A stretch of 39,159 bases of DNA from Candidatus Magasanikiibacteriota bacterium (GTDB lineage Bacteria; Patescibacteriota; Patescibacteriia; Magasanikbacterales; GWA2-37-8): contig JACRFW010000021.1 in NCBI GenBank assembly GCA_016234265.1, positions 1 to 39,159 on the forward strand, written 5' to 3'. Shown piece by piece: positions 26,930 through 36,327 of the stretch. The notes beneath the pieces are model-generated. The model saw only the letters and a program-made list of their open reading frames with translations. It ran no database searches and was not told where the DNA came from. The translations under genes and the position numbers were made by a program. Position 1 is the first letter of the stretch. Each line of letters begins with the position of its first letter.

Positions 26930-29900
26930 TTGATGGCTATGAGCCCTGCTAGACTAAAAACAACTTCTGATGGTTTATCCGGACCGGAAGAAGAGACAAG
27001 GCGTTTGCGCGCGGTGCCGGATGCTCCGAAAGAAGAAGTAGAAAATATTGATCATCTGGTTGATGAAGCAATTCGGAAAGAGCGGGAAGAGGGGGTTGCT
27101 GAGCTTGAAAGAAAGATTAAGGAAATGACAGAAGAACTGCGTATTTTGTGGGACGAAGATCTTAAGAAAGAAGTCTACGAGTTGGAGAACGATCTTTTCA
27201 AGGTACGACAGGCAAAAGATGAGCTCAGCAAGGTTGATTTTGATACATTTCGTGAACAAATTGAAGAATTACGGCTTTCGCTTAACGCCCTCAAAGGCGA
27301 TATTGCTTATATTTTAGAACAGAAAGCTCATCTTGAAGAGGTGGCGGAAGAGGACATCATAAAGAGCGAAGAAGATATTCATGCGTCAGAAGGTGAAATG
27401 GAAATTGAAGAAAGAGCGCTGTCCCCGGAGGAAGAAGCGGCGGTGCGAGCCGTGGCTGAGCCACCCGCCGAAGAGTCGGCGGCCGAGCCGCCTTCTGAGG
27501 AACCGCCGCCGGCCGAGCCCGAGCCTAAAGTCGGCGCCAGTCACTTGGAAACCTCTGTGATTGATACTCGGCGGTTGCGCGGCGGCGGAAAAAAAGAATT
27601 TGAACCGCACAGGAAAGCCGTGATAGACATTCCGGAGCCCTTGGTGAAGAAAATTCTTAAGGAAAGCGGTGAAGCGGACAAGCTATTTGCGGCGATTATT
27701 TCCGGAGATCAGCCACTAGCCAAAAATATTTGTCATGATCTTTTGGAAAGAAGGATTGGAAACGTCAGTGTGAAGGGGGTGAGTTCAGAACTGGAGATAG
27801 AATTAGAAATAGCGCTGGCAAAACAAGGCCTCACTCTGGAGCAATTTCGCGGTAAGTGGAAGGAAGGTTTGTATAAGCTTGTTTTGAACGTTATTCAGGA
27901 TCGCGTGGACGCGGAAACGCGCCAACAAGCGGTGGCGGAGATTTCCACTCTGGAAAAACTAAAAATCAATTGGGAAGGTATCGCCAAGAAAGCGGCGATT
28001 GTCGGCGGCATTACCGCCGTAGCGGCCACCGGTTTCGGCGCGGTCTTGGGCGGCGCGGCGGCCATCGGCGCCGGTGTGGCGACCGGCGGCGTGGTTTCGC
28101 GTTTTTTTCAGGGCTTTATCAAAAAGCGACGCGAAGAAGGCGTCACCGACGAGGGCGAGAATAGGGCACAGCGCCGGATGAACGATTTGATTGAGAAAAA
28201 GAAAGCCCGGATTATCGGCGAATTGGTGGAAAAATGGCAAGGCGACGAAACTTCCATGTCCTTGGTATTGAGCCAGGCCATCCGGGAAGCATCGGCTGGT
28301 AACGCCGATGTCAATAGGATGATTGTTCAAGAAACACTGCTTAAGACGGCGGAAAAACTGAAAGACGCCGGCGAAGTGGACGAGGCACAGGCCAGGGAAT
28401 TGGAGGGTCTCATAGCCGGTTTAGGCAATCTCCGTGAAACTGACCCGGAATTAAAGAGACTAATTGCCGGCGCCGAAGCAACGCCGGTCGCGATTGAGAT
28501 TTTGAAAAAACTGCAAGAAGCCAAGAGTGGCCAACTGTTTGCCGCCGCGAAAGGCGATACCAAAAAATCAAAAATTGAAAAGGTGGCTGGGTATTTGGCT
28601 CCGATAGCCGTGGGCACGACTGTGGCTGTGGCTTGTGCGTCTGGAGTTAGTGTTGGTGTACGTGCCGGTATGGGTGCGCTGGGCGGGGGTGTGGCTGGCT
28701 TTAAGATGGGTGAAGCCCGCGACCGCGCGGCTAAAGAGAAACAAGTTGAGGCGGAAATTAATCGGATGATGATGGCAACAAGCAGTATTATCAGCCACTA
28801 TAAGGGCGAAGCATCATTAAGTGGTTTGAAGCAATCTGTCGGCAAATTAAAAGCCCAAGTTGAGTTATTTACTGCCCTGCAGCCGGAGGCGCGAAAATCT
28901 ATTCTCCTCACCAAGGCTGACGCCGTTATCCGCGAGAGCGACCGGATAATCTTGGAGGCAGAGGAGAGCCAGGCGTTACTGGAAGCGTTAAGAGGTCAAC
29001 GTCAGGAGGTCATAAAACACGCCAGCGCCAGCATACAGAAAATTAATAAGGATGTCGGCCGGTGGCGGCGGTGGGTGGGCTTGGCTGCCGGCGCGGTTCT
29101 TGGCGGCGGCTTGGGCTTTCTGGGCGGCGAGATGGCCGAGCATCGCCAGGAGCTGAAGATAGAAGAGAAACTGGACGAACTTTTGAAGAGTGTGTCGGTG
29201 GACGTGAAGGAAAAAGTGTTGCAGTCATTTGCGGGGTCTGGGCACAAGGTGCATAATGTGGAGGATCTGACATTTGTTGAATTGAAAAATTTACTAGCTC
29301 GTGATGGCAAAACGCTTGATGTTAATTTGGTGAAGTTCAAAATCGCCGACGCGCAGCAACCGGTAGATCGTATGGAGGATTTTGATAGTTCGCAACTGGA
29401 AGTTCTTGTTGCCCCATTTTCCCCGCTGAAAAGAACGGAATGGATTGGACAGGGATTAAGTCCGGAGGCGATTGATAAAATAAATACAGCTTCTTCCGGC
29501 GGAGTGGCAGAGAAGATAACGGTGGTAGATCGCCTTTTGGCCGGAGCCGGGGGCGACCCCAGCGCGATGCGCACCATTAATGCCCAACTGGAGGGCGGGG
29601 TTGAAATTGAAACGACGCTGAAGAATGTGTTGGTGGCGCCGGGCCGGGGATCCAACAGCGTTACGGCTCTGATCGCCCGTCAGCTGGAGGCGAACCCCAG
29701 CCGTTATGGGTTTGACGCGCAGAAGCGATTTGATGATGCCCATGAATGGGCCAAGCACGAAGCGGCCGTACTCGCCAAAAGGGATGGTTATATTAATGCC
29801 AACGGCACCTCGCGCGTCGGTGTGATGCTGGGCAAAAAAGATAATTTTGTCCTACTGACGGATGATGGGAAAGGCAGTTTGAAGATAAAGTTGAGGAATT

Positions 29901-29947
29901 TGGGGGTAAAAGTAACTGGCAAAACGTATTTAATGTCAAATAAGTAG
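26930..29947 (+). CDS. Large (1005 aa) coiled-coil protein with three glycine-zipper hydrophobic segments
   Basis: Acidic coiled coil; GGITAVAATGFGAVLGGAAAIGAGVATGG, GVSVGVRAGMGALGGGVAG, GLAAGAVLGGGLGFLGGEMAEH. Confidence 0.75.
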   Translation: MMAMSPARLKTTSDGLSGPEEETRRLRAVPDAPKEEVENIDHLVDEAIRKEREEGVAELERKIKEMTEELRILWDEDLKKEVYELENDLFKVRQAKDELSKVDFDTFREQIEELRLSLNALKGDIAYILEQKAHLEEVAEEDIIKSEEDIHASEGEMEIEERALSPEEEAAVRAVAEPPAEESAAEPPSEEPPPAEPEPKVGASHLETSVIDTRRLRGGGKKEFEPHRKAVIDIPEPLVKKILKESGEADKLFAAIISGDQPLAKNICHDLLERRIGNVSVKGVSSELEIELEIALAKQGLTLEQFRGKWKEGLYKLVLNVIQDRVDAETRQQAVAEISTLEKLKINWEGIAKKAAIVGGITAVAATGFGAVLGGAAAIGAGVATGGVVSRFFQGFIKKRREEGVTDEGENRAQRRMNDLIEKKKARIIGELVEKWQGDETSMSLVLSQAIREASAGNADVNRMIVQETLLKTAEKLKDAGEVDEAQARELEGLIAGLGNLRETDPELKRLIAGAEATPVAIEILKKLQEAKSGQLFAAAKGDTKKSKIEKVAGYLAPIAVGTTVAVACASGVSVGVRAGMGALGGGVAGFKMGEARDRAAKEKQVEAEINRMMMATSSIISHYKGEASLSGLKQSVGKLKAQVELFTALQPEARKSILLTKADAVIRESDRIILEAEESQALLEALRGQRQEVIKHASASIQKINKDVGRWRRWVGLAAGAVLGGGLGFLGGEMAEHRQELKIEEKLDELLKSVSVDVKEKVLQSFAGSGHKVHNVEDLTFVELKNLLARDGKTLDVNLVKFKIADAQQPVDRMEDFDSSQLEVLVAPFSPLKRTEWIGQGLSPEAIDKINTASSGGVAEKITVVDRLLAGAGGDPSAMRTINAQLEGGVEIETTLKNVLVAPGRGSNSVTALIARQLEANPSRYGFDAQKRFDDAHEWAKHEAAVLAKRDGYINANGTSRVGVMLGKKDNFVLLTDDGKGSLKIKLRNLGVKVTGKTYLMSNK

Positions 29948-29950
29948 CCG

Positions 29951-31204
29951 CTAGTAGTTCAGTGTCGGGTAGAGCGGAAATTTTTTGGTAAGCTCTTTCA
30001 CTTCGGTCTTAATATTCGCGAGTTTGGCGTCGTCTTTGGCGTTTATAATTGCTTGGTTAATCCAGTCTCCCACTTGTTTCATTTCGGCTTCTTTCATTCC
30101 CCTCGTCGTTAAGGCTGGCGTACCCAGACGGATGCCGCTGGGGTCCATCGGCGCGCGCGGGTCGTCGGGAATCATATTTTTGTTCACCGTAATGCCGGCT
30201 TTATCCAGGGCAATTTGGGCTTCTTTGCCGGTAATACCTTTGCTTTCAAAGACATTGATCAGCAAGAGGTGATTGTCGGTGCCCCCAAAGCAGAGTTGGT
30301 AGCCTTTGGCGTTGAATACCGCCTCCAGCGCTTTGGCATTCTTTTTAATTTGTTTGGCGTAGTCTTTAAATTCCGGCTGCAGCGCCTCTTTGAAGGCCAC
30401 CGCTTTGGCCGCGATGTTGTTTTCGTGCGGGCCGCCCTGAAAACCGGGGAAAACAGCCTTGTCAATCGCTTTAGCCCATTTTTCTTGGCACATAATCATG
30501 CCCCCGCGGGGGCCGCGCAGAGTTTTGTGGGTGGTGGTAGTGACCACATCAAAGAGTGGCACGGGGTTATTCATTTGTCCGCCGGCGATGAGCCCGGCGA
30601 TGTGCGCGATATCGGCCATGGTGATGGCCCCCACTTCGTCGGCGATCGCTTTTATTTTTTCGTATTCAATTTCGCGGGAGTAGGCCGAGTAGCCGACCAA
30701 AATCATTTTTGGTTTGTGGTCAAGCGCCATCTGCCGCAAGTTATCTAAATCAATTTTTCCCTCGGCATTGGTTTTATAGCGGACAAAGTTGAAAATTTGC
30801 GCCATGTAGGTCACCGGGTGTCCGTGAGTGAGATGCCCGCCGTGGGAGAGGTCCATACCAAGAATAGTGTCGCCGGGTTTGAGGAGCCCAAAATAGACGG
30901 CCACGTTCGCCGGGGCGCCCGAGAGCGGCTGGACATTCACATGTTCGGCGCCAAAGAGCTGTTTGGCTCGGCTGATGGCGAGCGTTTCCACTTCATCAAT
31001 AAATTCACAGCCGCCGTAGTAGCGTTTGCCGGCGTAGCCTTCGGAATATTTGTTGGTGAGAATAGAGCCGAGGGCTTGGAGCACGGCCGGGGAGACAAAA
31101 TTTTCCGAGGGGATCATTTCCAGGCCGGTTTCTTGCCGGTCTTGTTCGCGCTTGATGCTCGCGAGAATATCCGAGTCAAAGTCTTTAAGAGAATGAGTAT
31201 ACAT
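29951..31204 (-). CDS. glyA: Serine hydroxymethyltransferase
   Basis: [52 protein letters not shown]. Confidence 0.97.
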   Translation of the reverse strand: MYTHSLKDFDSDILASIKREQDRQETGLEMIPSENFVSPAVLQALGSILTNKYSEGYAGKRYYGGCEFIDEVETLAISRAKQLFGAEHVNVQPLSGAPANVAVYFGLLKPGDTILGMDLSHGGHLTHGHPVTYMAQIFNFVRYKTNAEGKIDLDNLRQMALDHKPKMILVGYSAYSREIEYEKIKAIADEVGAITMADIAHIAGLIAGGQMNNPVPLFDVVTTTTHKTLRGPRGGMIMCQEKWAKAIDKAVFPGFQGGPHENNIAAKAVAFKEALQPEFKDYAKQIKKNAKALEAVFNAKGYQLCFGGTDNHLLLINVFESKGITGKEAQIALDKAGITVNKNMIPDDPRAPMDPSGIRLGTPALTTRGMKEAEMKQVGDWINQAIINAKDDAKLANIKTEVKELTKKFPLYPTLNY

Positions 31205-31262
31205 ATGTACAAAAAATACAGAGCTATGATACCATCACCATATCATTAAAGCAACTATCGGT

Positions 31263-32258
31263 ATGAACAGTGATTTTGCCATTATTGACAGTAATTTAGA
31301 GCGTACCAGCGAGGGTTTGCGGATGCTGGACGAGATCGCCCGTTACATTACCGCCCAAGCGGACGTTTTTGAGGAAATAAAGGCTATTCGGCATGATGTG
31401 CAGGATATCAGCGCCTGGTTTGGCCCCGCTAGGCTGATTGGGGCTCGCGCGCGGGCCAAAGAGCACGAGGTCAAAGTAACCGAGAGTGAAGCTAATCGTT
31501 CCACTGCCTGGGGGATGATCCGCGCCGGTGTTGGTCGTATCGCCGAGTCGCTTCGTATTTTGGAAGAATTTTCCAAGATTTATGCTGTCCAGGCGACCGA
31601 GCTCGTCAAGCGTTCGCGCTACGCCATCTATGTTTTAGAAAAAGAATTACTCCAGGCTACGCCCCACTACTATCTGCGGCGGTATTTTGAGAAGGGGGTT
31701 GTGTACCCGCTCTCGGAGAGCGTGGGGGAAATTTTGTGGCTCGTTGACCACGGCGCGCAAATGATACAATTTCGCGACAAAAAGAGTTCACGCGATGAGG
31801 TGTTTCAAAAAGCCAAACATTTAAGTACGGTTATTACCGAGAAAAATAAAACCAGCAAAGATCAGACGCTTCTGATAATTAATGATTATCCGGAAATCGC
31901 GGCGGAGTTGCCGGTGGCCGGCGTGCATATTGGCCAAGAAGATGGCAAAGTCGCTCCGGTGCGTCAGCTGTTGGGTAGCAACAAAATTGTCGGGCGCTCT
32001 AGTCACTCTATAGAGCAGATCCGTGAAGCGGTGGCCGACGGCGCCGACTATGTGAGCATCGGTCCGGTGTATGCCACACCGACCAAGCCAGACCGCCAGG
32101 CGGTGGGGCTCGCCTTGGTGCGCCATGTGGCCGACGAAATAATGATTCCGTGGCTCGCGATTGGCGGCATTGATGAGACTGTTGTCCATGATGTGTATTC
32201 GGCTGGTGCCAAAAATGTTGCGGTCGTGCGTTCGGCCCGGAGCTTCTTCCAAAATTAA
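31263..32258 (+). CDS. thiE: Thiamine-phosphate synthase with N-terminal ThiD2-like domain
   Basis: N-terminal IIDSNLERTSEGLRMLDEIARY; C-terminal MIQFRDKK, GVHIGQED, GRSSHS, DYVSIGPVYATPTKPD, AIGGI. Confidence 0.85.
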   Translation: MNSDFAIIDSNLERTSEGLRMLDEIARYITAQADVFEEIKAIRHDVQDISAWFGPARLIGARARAKEHEVKVTESEANRSTAWGMIRAGVGRIAESLRILEEFSKIYAVQATELVKRSRYAIYVLEKELLQATPHYYLRRYFEKGVVYPLSESVGEILWLVDHGAQMIQFRDKKSSRDEVFQKAKHLSTVITEKNKTSKDQTLLIINDYPEIAAELPVAGVHIGQEDGKVAPVRQLLGSNKIVGRSSHSIEQIREAVADGADYVSIGPVYATPTKPDRQAVGLALVRHVADEIMIPWLAIGGIDETVVHDVYSAGAKNVAVVRSARSFFQN

Positions 32259-32267
32259 AATTTTTTG

Positions 32268-33914
32268 TTAGGGTTGGGTATTTTTCACCATATACGTCTT
32301 TTCCAGCCGGTAGCCCCACTTGCGGTAATAATCGCGTACGCCAACGCCAGAGATCACGGCCAATTTTTTAAGGCCGTGTTTTTTTGTTATTTTTTCTGCC
32401 AAGGCCACCAATTTTTTCCCGAGGCCCTTGTGTTGGCTGGAAGCCTCGTGCTTTTTGCCAATGCGCACCAGTTGGCCATAGGTGTGGAGCTCGCGGATAT
32501 AAGCGGAGTAGGAATTTAATTTTTTGTTGGGGTGGATAATTGGTTTGTCAACAAGGCGGAGACGGCAAAAGGCAAAGACCACGCGGCGTAGTTTGTCTTC
32601 GTAGCTCAAAAAATATTCCGTGCCGCCGCGTGTGTCGTATTTGTCAATAAATAAGACTGGCTTCAGCTCTTTCGCCGTCCAGTCGTCCGTTTTCACATGC
32701 CCAATCTCTCGGCAGCGTAAACATTTACAGACCAAACTATCGCGTTTCATTTCCATTTCAATAACCTGGCGCAAGTTGGTGACCATGTTGCCGTTTTCAA
32801 TATATTGTCCTGGAATGTCGCGAATAAGCCGTGAGACGCGCGCGTAGCGGGGGATATGAGTTTTGAAGGTTTTGATGATGTCAATTAAATTGCGTGTCGG
32901 ATAGGCCTGGTGTTTACCCGCCACAAACCAGTCGTAGAGTTCGGAATCTTTTACCACCGAGCAAGGGTAGATCTTGATCATGTCTGGTTTCAGTCCCGGG
33001 TCGGTAAAAACACTTTCCATCATCTGCAAGTCTTCCTTTGGCGTAGCGCCGGGCAGCTGCGGCATGAGGTGAAAATCCACTTTGAAACCGTAGTTGCGGA
33101 GAAGCTCGGTGGCCTCGCGGGCCTGCTCAATAGTGTGGCCGCGCTTGGTGAGCGCCATGATTTTGTCGTCGGTGTGTTGCACGCCCACTTCCAGGCGCGT
33201 ACAGCCTTGTTCGCGCATCTGCCAGATGGTGTGGTAGTTGATAAAATCTGGCCGTGTTTCTAGCGTGAGGCCGATGATACGATGTTTGGCCGTTTCATTT
33301 TTTCGTTGTTCGCGGGCGAGCGCCTTTTTTAGTTCCGCGAGCGGAGATGTTTCAGTTAATTTTGTTAGTTTTGGATTTTTTTGATCACACGTGTTGCACG
33401 CTTCAAACGTTTTTAAAATAAACCAATATTGATAGCTAAGTGGGTACGAGTTCCAAGTGCCGCCTTTCAGAATAAATTCAATTTTGTCCGTGGGGTGGCC
33501 GTTGTTTTCCAGCGCTTCAATGCGCCGCGCCATTTGCTCATAAGGATCAAACTTGAGCGTGAGCGCGCGCATGGCCGCCGGCTCTTCGGACAAATAGCTT
33601 TTGGGCATGCGCTCATCCAGCGGGCAATAGACGCACTCGCCCGGGCAGGGGTAGGGTTTTACGAGCGAGGTGACAATAGCCACGCCCGAGAGCGAGCGCA
33701 CAGCGCGACGGGTAAGAAGTTTCTCTAGGGCGGGGGTTCGGACAATCCTTTTCTTGGCTAGTAATCTGTGATATGCTGAAAGCAAGTTGGTTTTTGTGGG
33801 TAAAGCCGGCTCTTTGGCTCGCAGTACGACCGCTCTTTTTAGCGCGTTAAATTGCTCCTCGGTTTTGGGGAGGTGTTTCACGGCGGCAAGAATTATTTTT
33901 TCGGTGAGAGTCAT
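32268..33914 (-). CDS. elp3: Elp3-family tRNA uridine(34) modification enzyme (radical SAM + GNAT)
   Basis: KPYPCPGECVYCPLDERMPKSYL; RLEVGVQHTDDKIMALTKRGH; C-terminal SSQHKGLGKKLVALAEKI...GVRDYYRKWGY. Confidence 0.9.
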   Translation of the reverse strand: MTLTEKIILAAVKHLPKTEEQFNALKRAVVLRAKEPALPTKTNLLSAYHRLLAKKRIVRTPALEKLLTRRAVRSLSGVAIVTSLVKPYPCPGECVYCPLDERMPKSYLSEEPAAMRALTLKFDPYEQMARRIEALENNGHPTDKIEFILKGGTWNSYPLSYQYWFILKTFEACNTCDQKNPKLTKLTETSPLAELKKALAREQRKNETAKHRIIGLTLETRPDFINYHTIWQMREQGCTRLEVGVQHTDDKIMALTKRGHTIEQAREATELLRNYGFKVDFHLMPQLPGATPKEDLQMMESVFTDPGLKPDMIKIYPCSVVKDSELYDWFVAGKHQAYPTRNLIDIIKTFKTHIPRYARVSRLIRDIPGQYIENGNMVTNLRQVIEMEMKRDSLVCKCLRCREIGHVKTDDWTAKELKPVLFIDKYDTRGGTEYFLSYEDKLRRVVFAFCRLRLVDKPIIHPNKKLNSYSAYIRELHTYGQLVRIGKKHEASSQHKGLGKKLVALAEKITKKHGLKKLAVISGVGVRDYYRKWGYRLEKTYMVKNTQP

Positions 33915-33937
33915 AATGAACTAAACCCCCTCCTCTG

Positions 33938-33960
33938 TCCTCCCCCTCATAGGGGGAGGA
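33938..33960 (+). promoter_or_regulatory. Perfect 9-bp hairpin overlapping the purine-rich SD region of the methyltransferase gene
   Basis: tcctccccc-tcata-gggggagga. Confidence 0.6.
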
Positions 33961-33962
33961 GG

Positions 33963-34667
33963 ATGGTAAAACCTATGGACATTGTACAAAAGACGCGCGA
34001 TGATTACAATAAAATTGCCAAGCATTTCGCGACCACGCGGAGCCGCGCGTGGCCAGAGTTTGACCAGTTTAGCGCACTTATCAAAAACGGTCAACGGATT
34101 TTGGATTGGGGCTGCGGGGCGGGACGCCTTCTGATGATGCTCAAAAATCGGCCGGTGGAGTATTTTGGAATTGATCAAAGCATTGAGCTTTTGAAAATAG
34201 CGCGGCGACAATATTCTAAACTTATCAAAGCCGGACGGGCTCATTTTTATTCCACAGCGGCGCGTGAGAAAAAGTTCCCTCCCGGCTACTTTGATCTGGT
34301 TTTCATGATTGCGTCGTTTTTTCATCTGCCGGATGAAACAAGCCGTCAGAAGTTGCTGGCAAAAACATTTCGCGAATTAAAACCCGGAGGCAAATTGGTG
34401 ATGCTGGTGTGGAATCTGGGCAGTGACTGGGCGAAAGAAAAAAAGAAGGAATGGAAACAAATCGGTGAGCAAGATTTTCTTATTCCCTGGAAGAATCAAC
34501 AGGGAGAGGTGATGGCAGAGCGCTATTATCACCATTTTACTCCGGAGGAACTGACTGGTTTGCTTACTCAGACTGGTTTCGTGGTTGAGCGTATGGATTA
34601 TTTTGCCGGCAAGTGGAGCGATAGCAAAGGCGGACGGAATTTGGTCGCAGTCGCTCTAAAAAAATAA
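33963..34667 (+). CDS. Class I SAM methyltransferase, Trm9/ALKBH8-like
   Basis: YNKIAKHFATTRSRAWPEFDQF, ILDWGCGAGRLL, FGIDQSIELLKIAR, ELKPGGKLVMLVWN. Start at 33963 or 33975. Confidence 0.8.
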   Translation: MVKPMDIVQKTRDDYNKIAKHFATTRSRAWPEFDQFSALIKNGQRILDWGCGAGRLLMMLKNRPVEYFGIDQSIELLKIARRQYSKLIKAGRAHFYSTAAREKKFPPGYFDLVFMIASFFHLPDETSRQKLLAKTFRELKPGGKLVMLVWNLGSDWAKEKKKEWKQIGEQDFLIPWKNQQGEVMAERYYHHFTPEELTGLLTQTGFVVERMDYFAGKWSDSKGGRNLVAVALKK

Positions 34668-34668
34668 T

Positions 34669-35892
34669 ATGAAAATTCTCCAGATCAATAAAAATTTTTC
34701 CGTGCAAGGCGGCTCGGATACGGTTTTTTTTGAAACAATCAACGGGCTCCGCCAGCGCGGGCACACGGTAGCGGAATTTTCCCTGCGCCGGCCAGGGAAC
34801 ATGCCATCGGCCTATGAAAAATATTTTGTCAGTCCGGTGTCGCTTCGGGCGACAAGTTTCGTTGAGCGTTGGCGCGCCACCCGACGGATGTTTTCTTCGT
34901 CCGAGGTTGTTGCCAACCTTACACAGCTCGTAAAAGATATCCGGCCGGACGTGGCACATATTCATAACGCGTATCGCGAACTCTCGGCGAGCACATTTTT
35001 AACTTTGAAAAATCTGGGCGTGCCGACGGCACTCACGGTGCATGATATGTTTCCGCTGGTGCCCAATCACAATTTTCTTTTGGGCGAAACGATGGCGGAG
35101 AAAAAACTCGGCAATTCACTTTTAAACTGTGTACGCTATCGCTGTGTGAATAATAGTTTTAGCGCGAGCGTAGTCGGAGCATTGGAAGCGCGCTATTATC
35201 GTTCTCATGGTATCTGGCAAGCGATCAATCATTTCATTTGTCCGAGTGAGTTTATGAAAAATAAATTACTGGAGTATGGTTTCCCGTCTGAAAAATTAAG
35301 CGTAGTGTTAAATCCGTGCGAGTTGCCAAAAAATATTTCTCCACCGGGGAACAAGATTGTTTTCCTCGGGCGGTTGCATGTAGAAAAAGGAATCAGGGTA
35401 TTTATGCGCGCGATAAAAGATTTGAGGGAGTATCAAGTAGTGGTGGCGGGCGACGGGCCCGAGGCGCCGTGGGTAGACAAGTTTATTAGCAAAAATAATT
35501 TAACGCACGTAGAACGCCGAGGCTGGGTGGATGAAAGATCTCGGGAAAAACTTTTGGCCGAAGCGCGGGTGGTAGTGTCACCGTCAATTTTTTATGACCT
35601 TTGTTCGCTCACTATTTTGGAAGCACTGGCTCATGGGCGGCTGGTGGTGGCGAGCGACCGCGGCGGCAACCCCGAGCTCGTTCAGAATGGCAAAACCGGA
35701 TTCTTGGCCCGGCCAGAAGACCCGAGAGACCTCGCTCGGGCCATTCAAGAGGCCATGGAGGCCCCCCAAGGCCAGGTAGACTATATAGTGGCCACGGGTC
35801 GGGAATTAGTGCGTAAAAATCATAATTTAGCCCAATATCTGGCCAAAATAGAGGCTGTGTATAAAGAAGTGAAAAAGATCAGAGCTAGGTGA
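34669..35892 (+). CDS. GT4-family glycosyltransferase
   Basis: GGSDTVFFETINGLRQRGH; FLGRLHVEKGIRVFMRAI; SPSIFYDLCSLTILEALAHGRLVVASDRGGNPELV. Confidence 0.9.
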   Translation: MKILQINKNFSVQGGSDTVFFETINGLRQRGHTVAEFSLRRPGNMPSAYEKYFVSPVSLRATSFVERWRATRRMFSSSEVVANLTQLVKDIRPDVAHIHNAYRELSASTFLTLKNLGVPTALTVHDMFPLVPNHNFLLGETMAEKKLGNSLLNCVRYRCVNNSFSASVVGALEARYYRSHGIWQAINHFICPSEFMKNKLLEYGFPSEKLSVVLNPCELPKNISPPGNKIVFLGRLHVEKGIRVFMRAIKDLREYQVVVAGDGPEAPWVDKFISKNNLTHVERRGWVDERSREKLLAEARVVVSPSIFYDLCSLTILEALAHGRLVVASDRGGNPELVQNGKTGFLARPEDPRDLARAIQEAMEAPQGQVDYIVATGRELVRKNHNLAQYLAKIEAVYKEVKKIRAR

Positions 35893-36130
35893 CCCTGCCT
35901 TGCACCCCGAAGCCTTTGGCGAAGGGGTGTGGATAACTGCGTTGACCCTTTCCCCAAAGACCAGTAGTCTAAGTAGATATACTATTATGTCGTTAAATCA
36001 CTCCCACAATCTCTGCTGGTCCAATAAGGTAATGAAGACCTTTATTTTGGATTTGGCCATTATTGTACGCCCATACGCGTTTCGGGGTGAATATAAACGA
36101 AGATAGATAAGATACTTTCGTTTGTAAGAG

Positions 36131-36158
36131 CCTCGAGACCAAACTCTCGGGGTTTTTT
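36131..36158 (+). terminator. Rho-independent terminator
   Basis: cctcgaga-ccaaac-tctcgggg followed by tttttt. Confidence 0.8.
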
Positions 36159-36200
36159 AATGAGAAGTTGTTCTTTACAAATCAGGTCAGGTAGATAGGC

Positions 36201-36254
36201 TGGCGCTACGCCAGACAAGCAAGTTGCTTTGAAAAGGCGGTTTACTTGTCTGGC
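36201..36254. repeat. Inverted repeats with mutually exclusive pairings
   Basis: tggcg-cta-cgcca (36201-36213) overlaps gccagacaag (36210-36219) / cttgtctggc (36245-36254). Confidence 0.65.
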
Positions 36255-36278
36255 AGCAGCAGTGGCAGCGGAGCGGGG

Positions 36279-36304
36279 CCTTCTGCTCTATAGTGAGCAG
36301 AAGG
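36279..36304 (+). promoter_or_regulatory. Perfect 10-bp hairpin upstream of the GC-rich ORF
   Basis: ccttctgctc-tatagt-gagcagaagg. Confidence 0.7.
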
Positions 36305-36327
36305 AACAACCTGAGGAGAGCGCCGAA

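Noticed and set aside
29002-29655. 217-aa minus-strand ORF antisense to the coiled-coil protein
   Set aside because: Ser/Pro-rich shadow ORF; no start-site or domain support.
35900-36106. 68-aa ORF MHPEAFGEGVWITALTLSPKTSS...
   Set aside because: No SD, no recognisable domain, overlaps a hairpin; likely chance ORF in a non-coding or ncRNA region.
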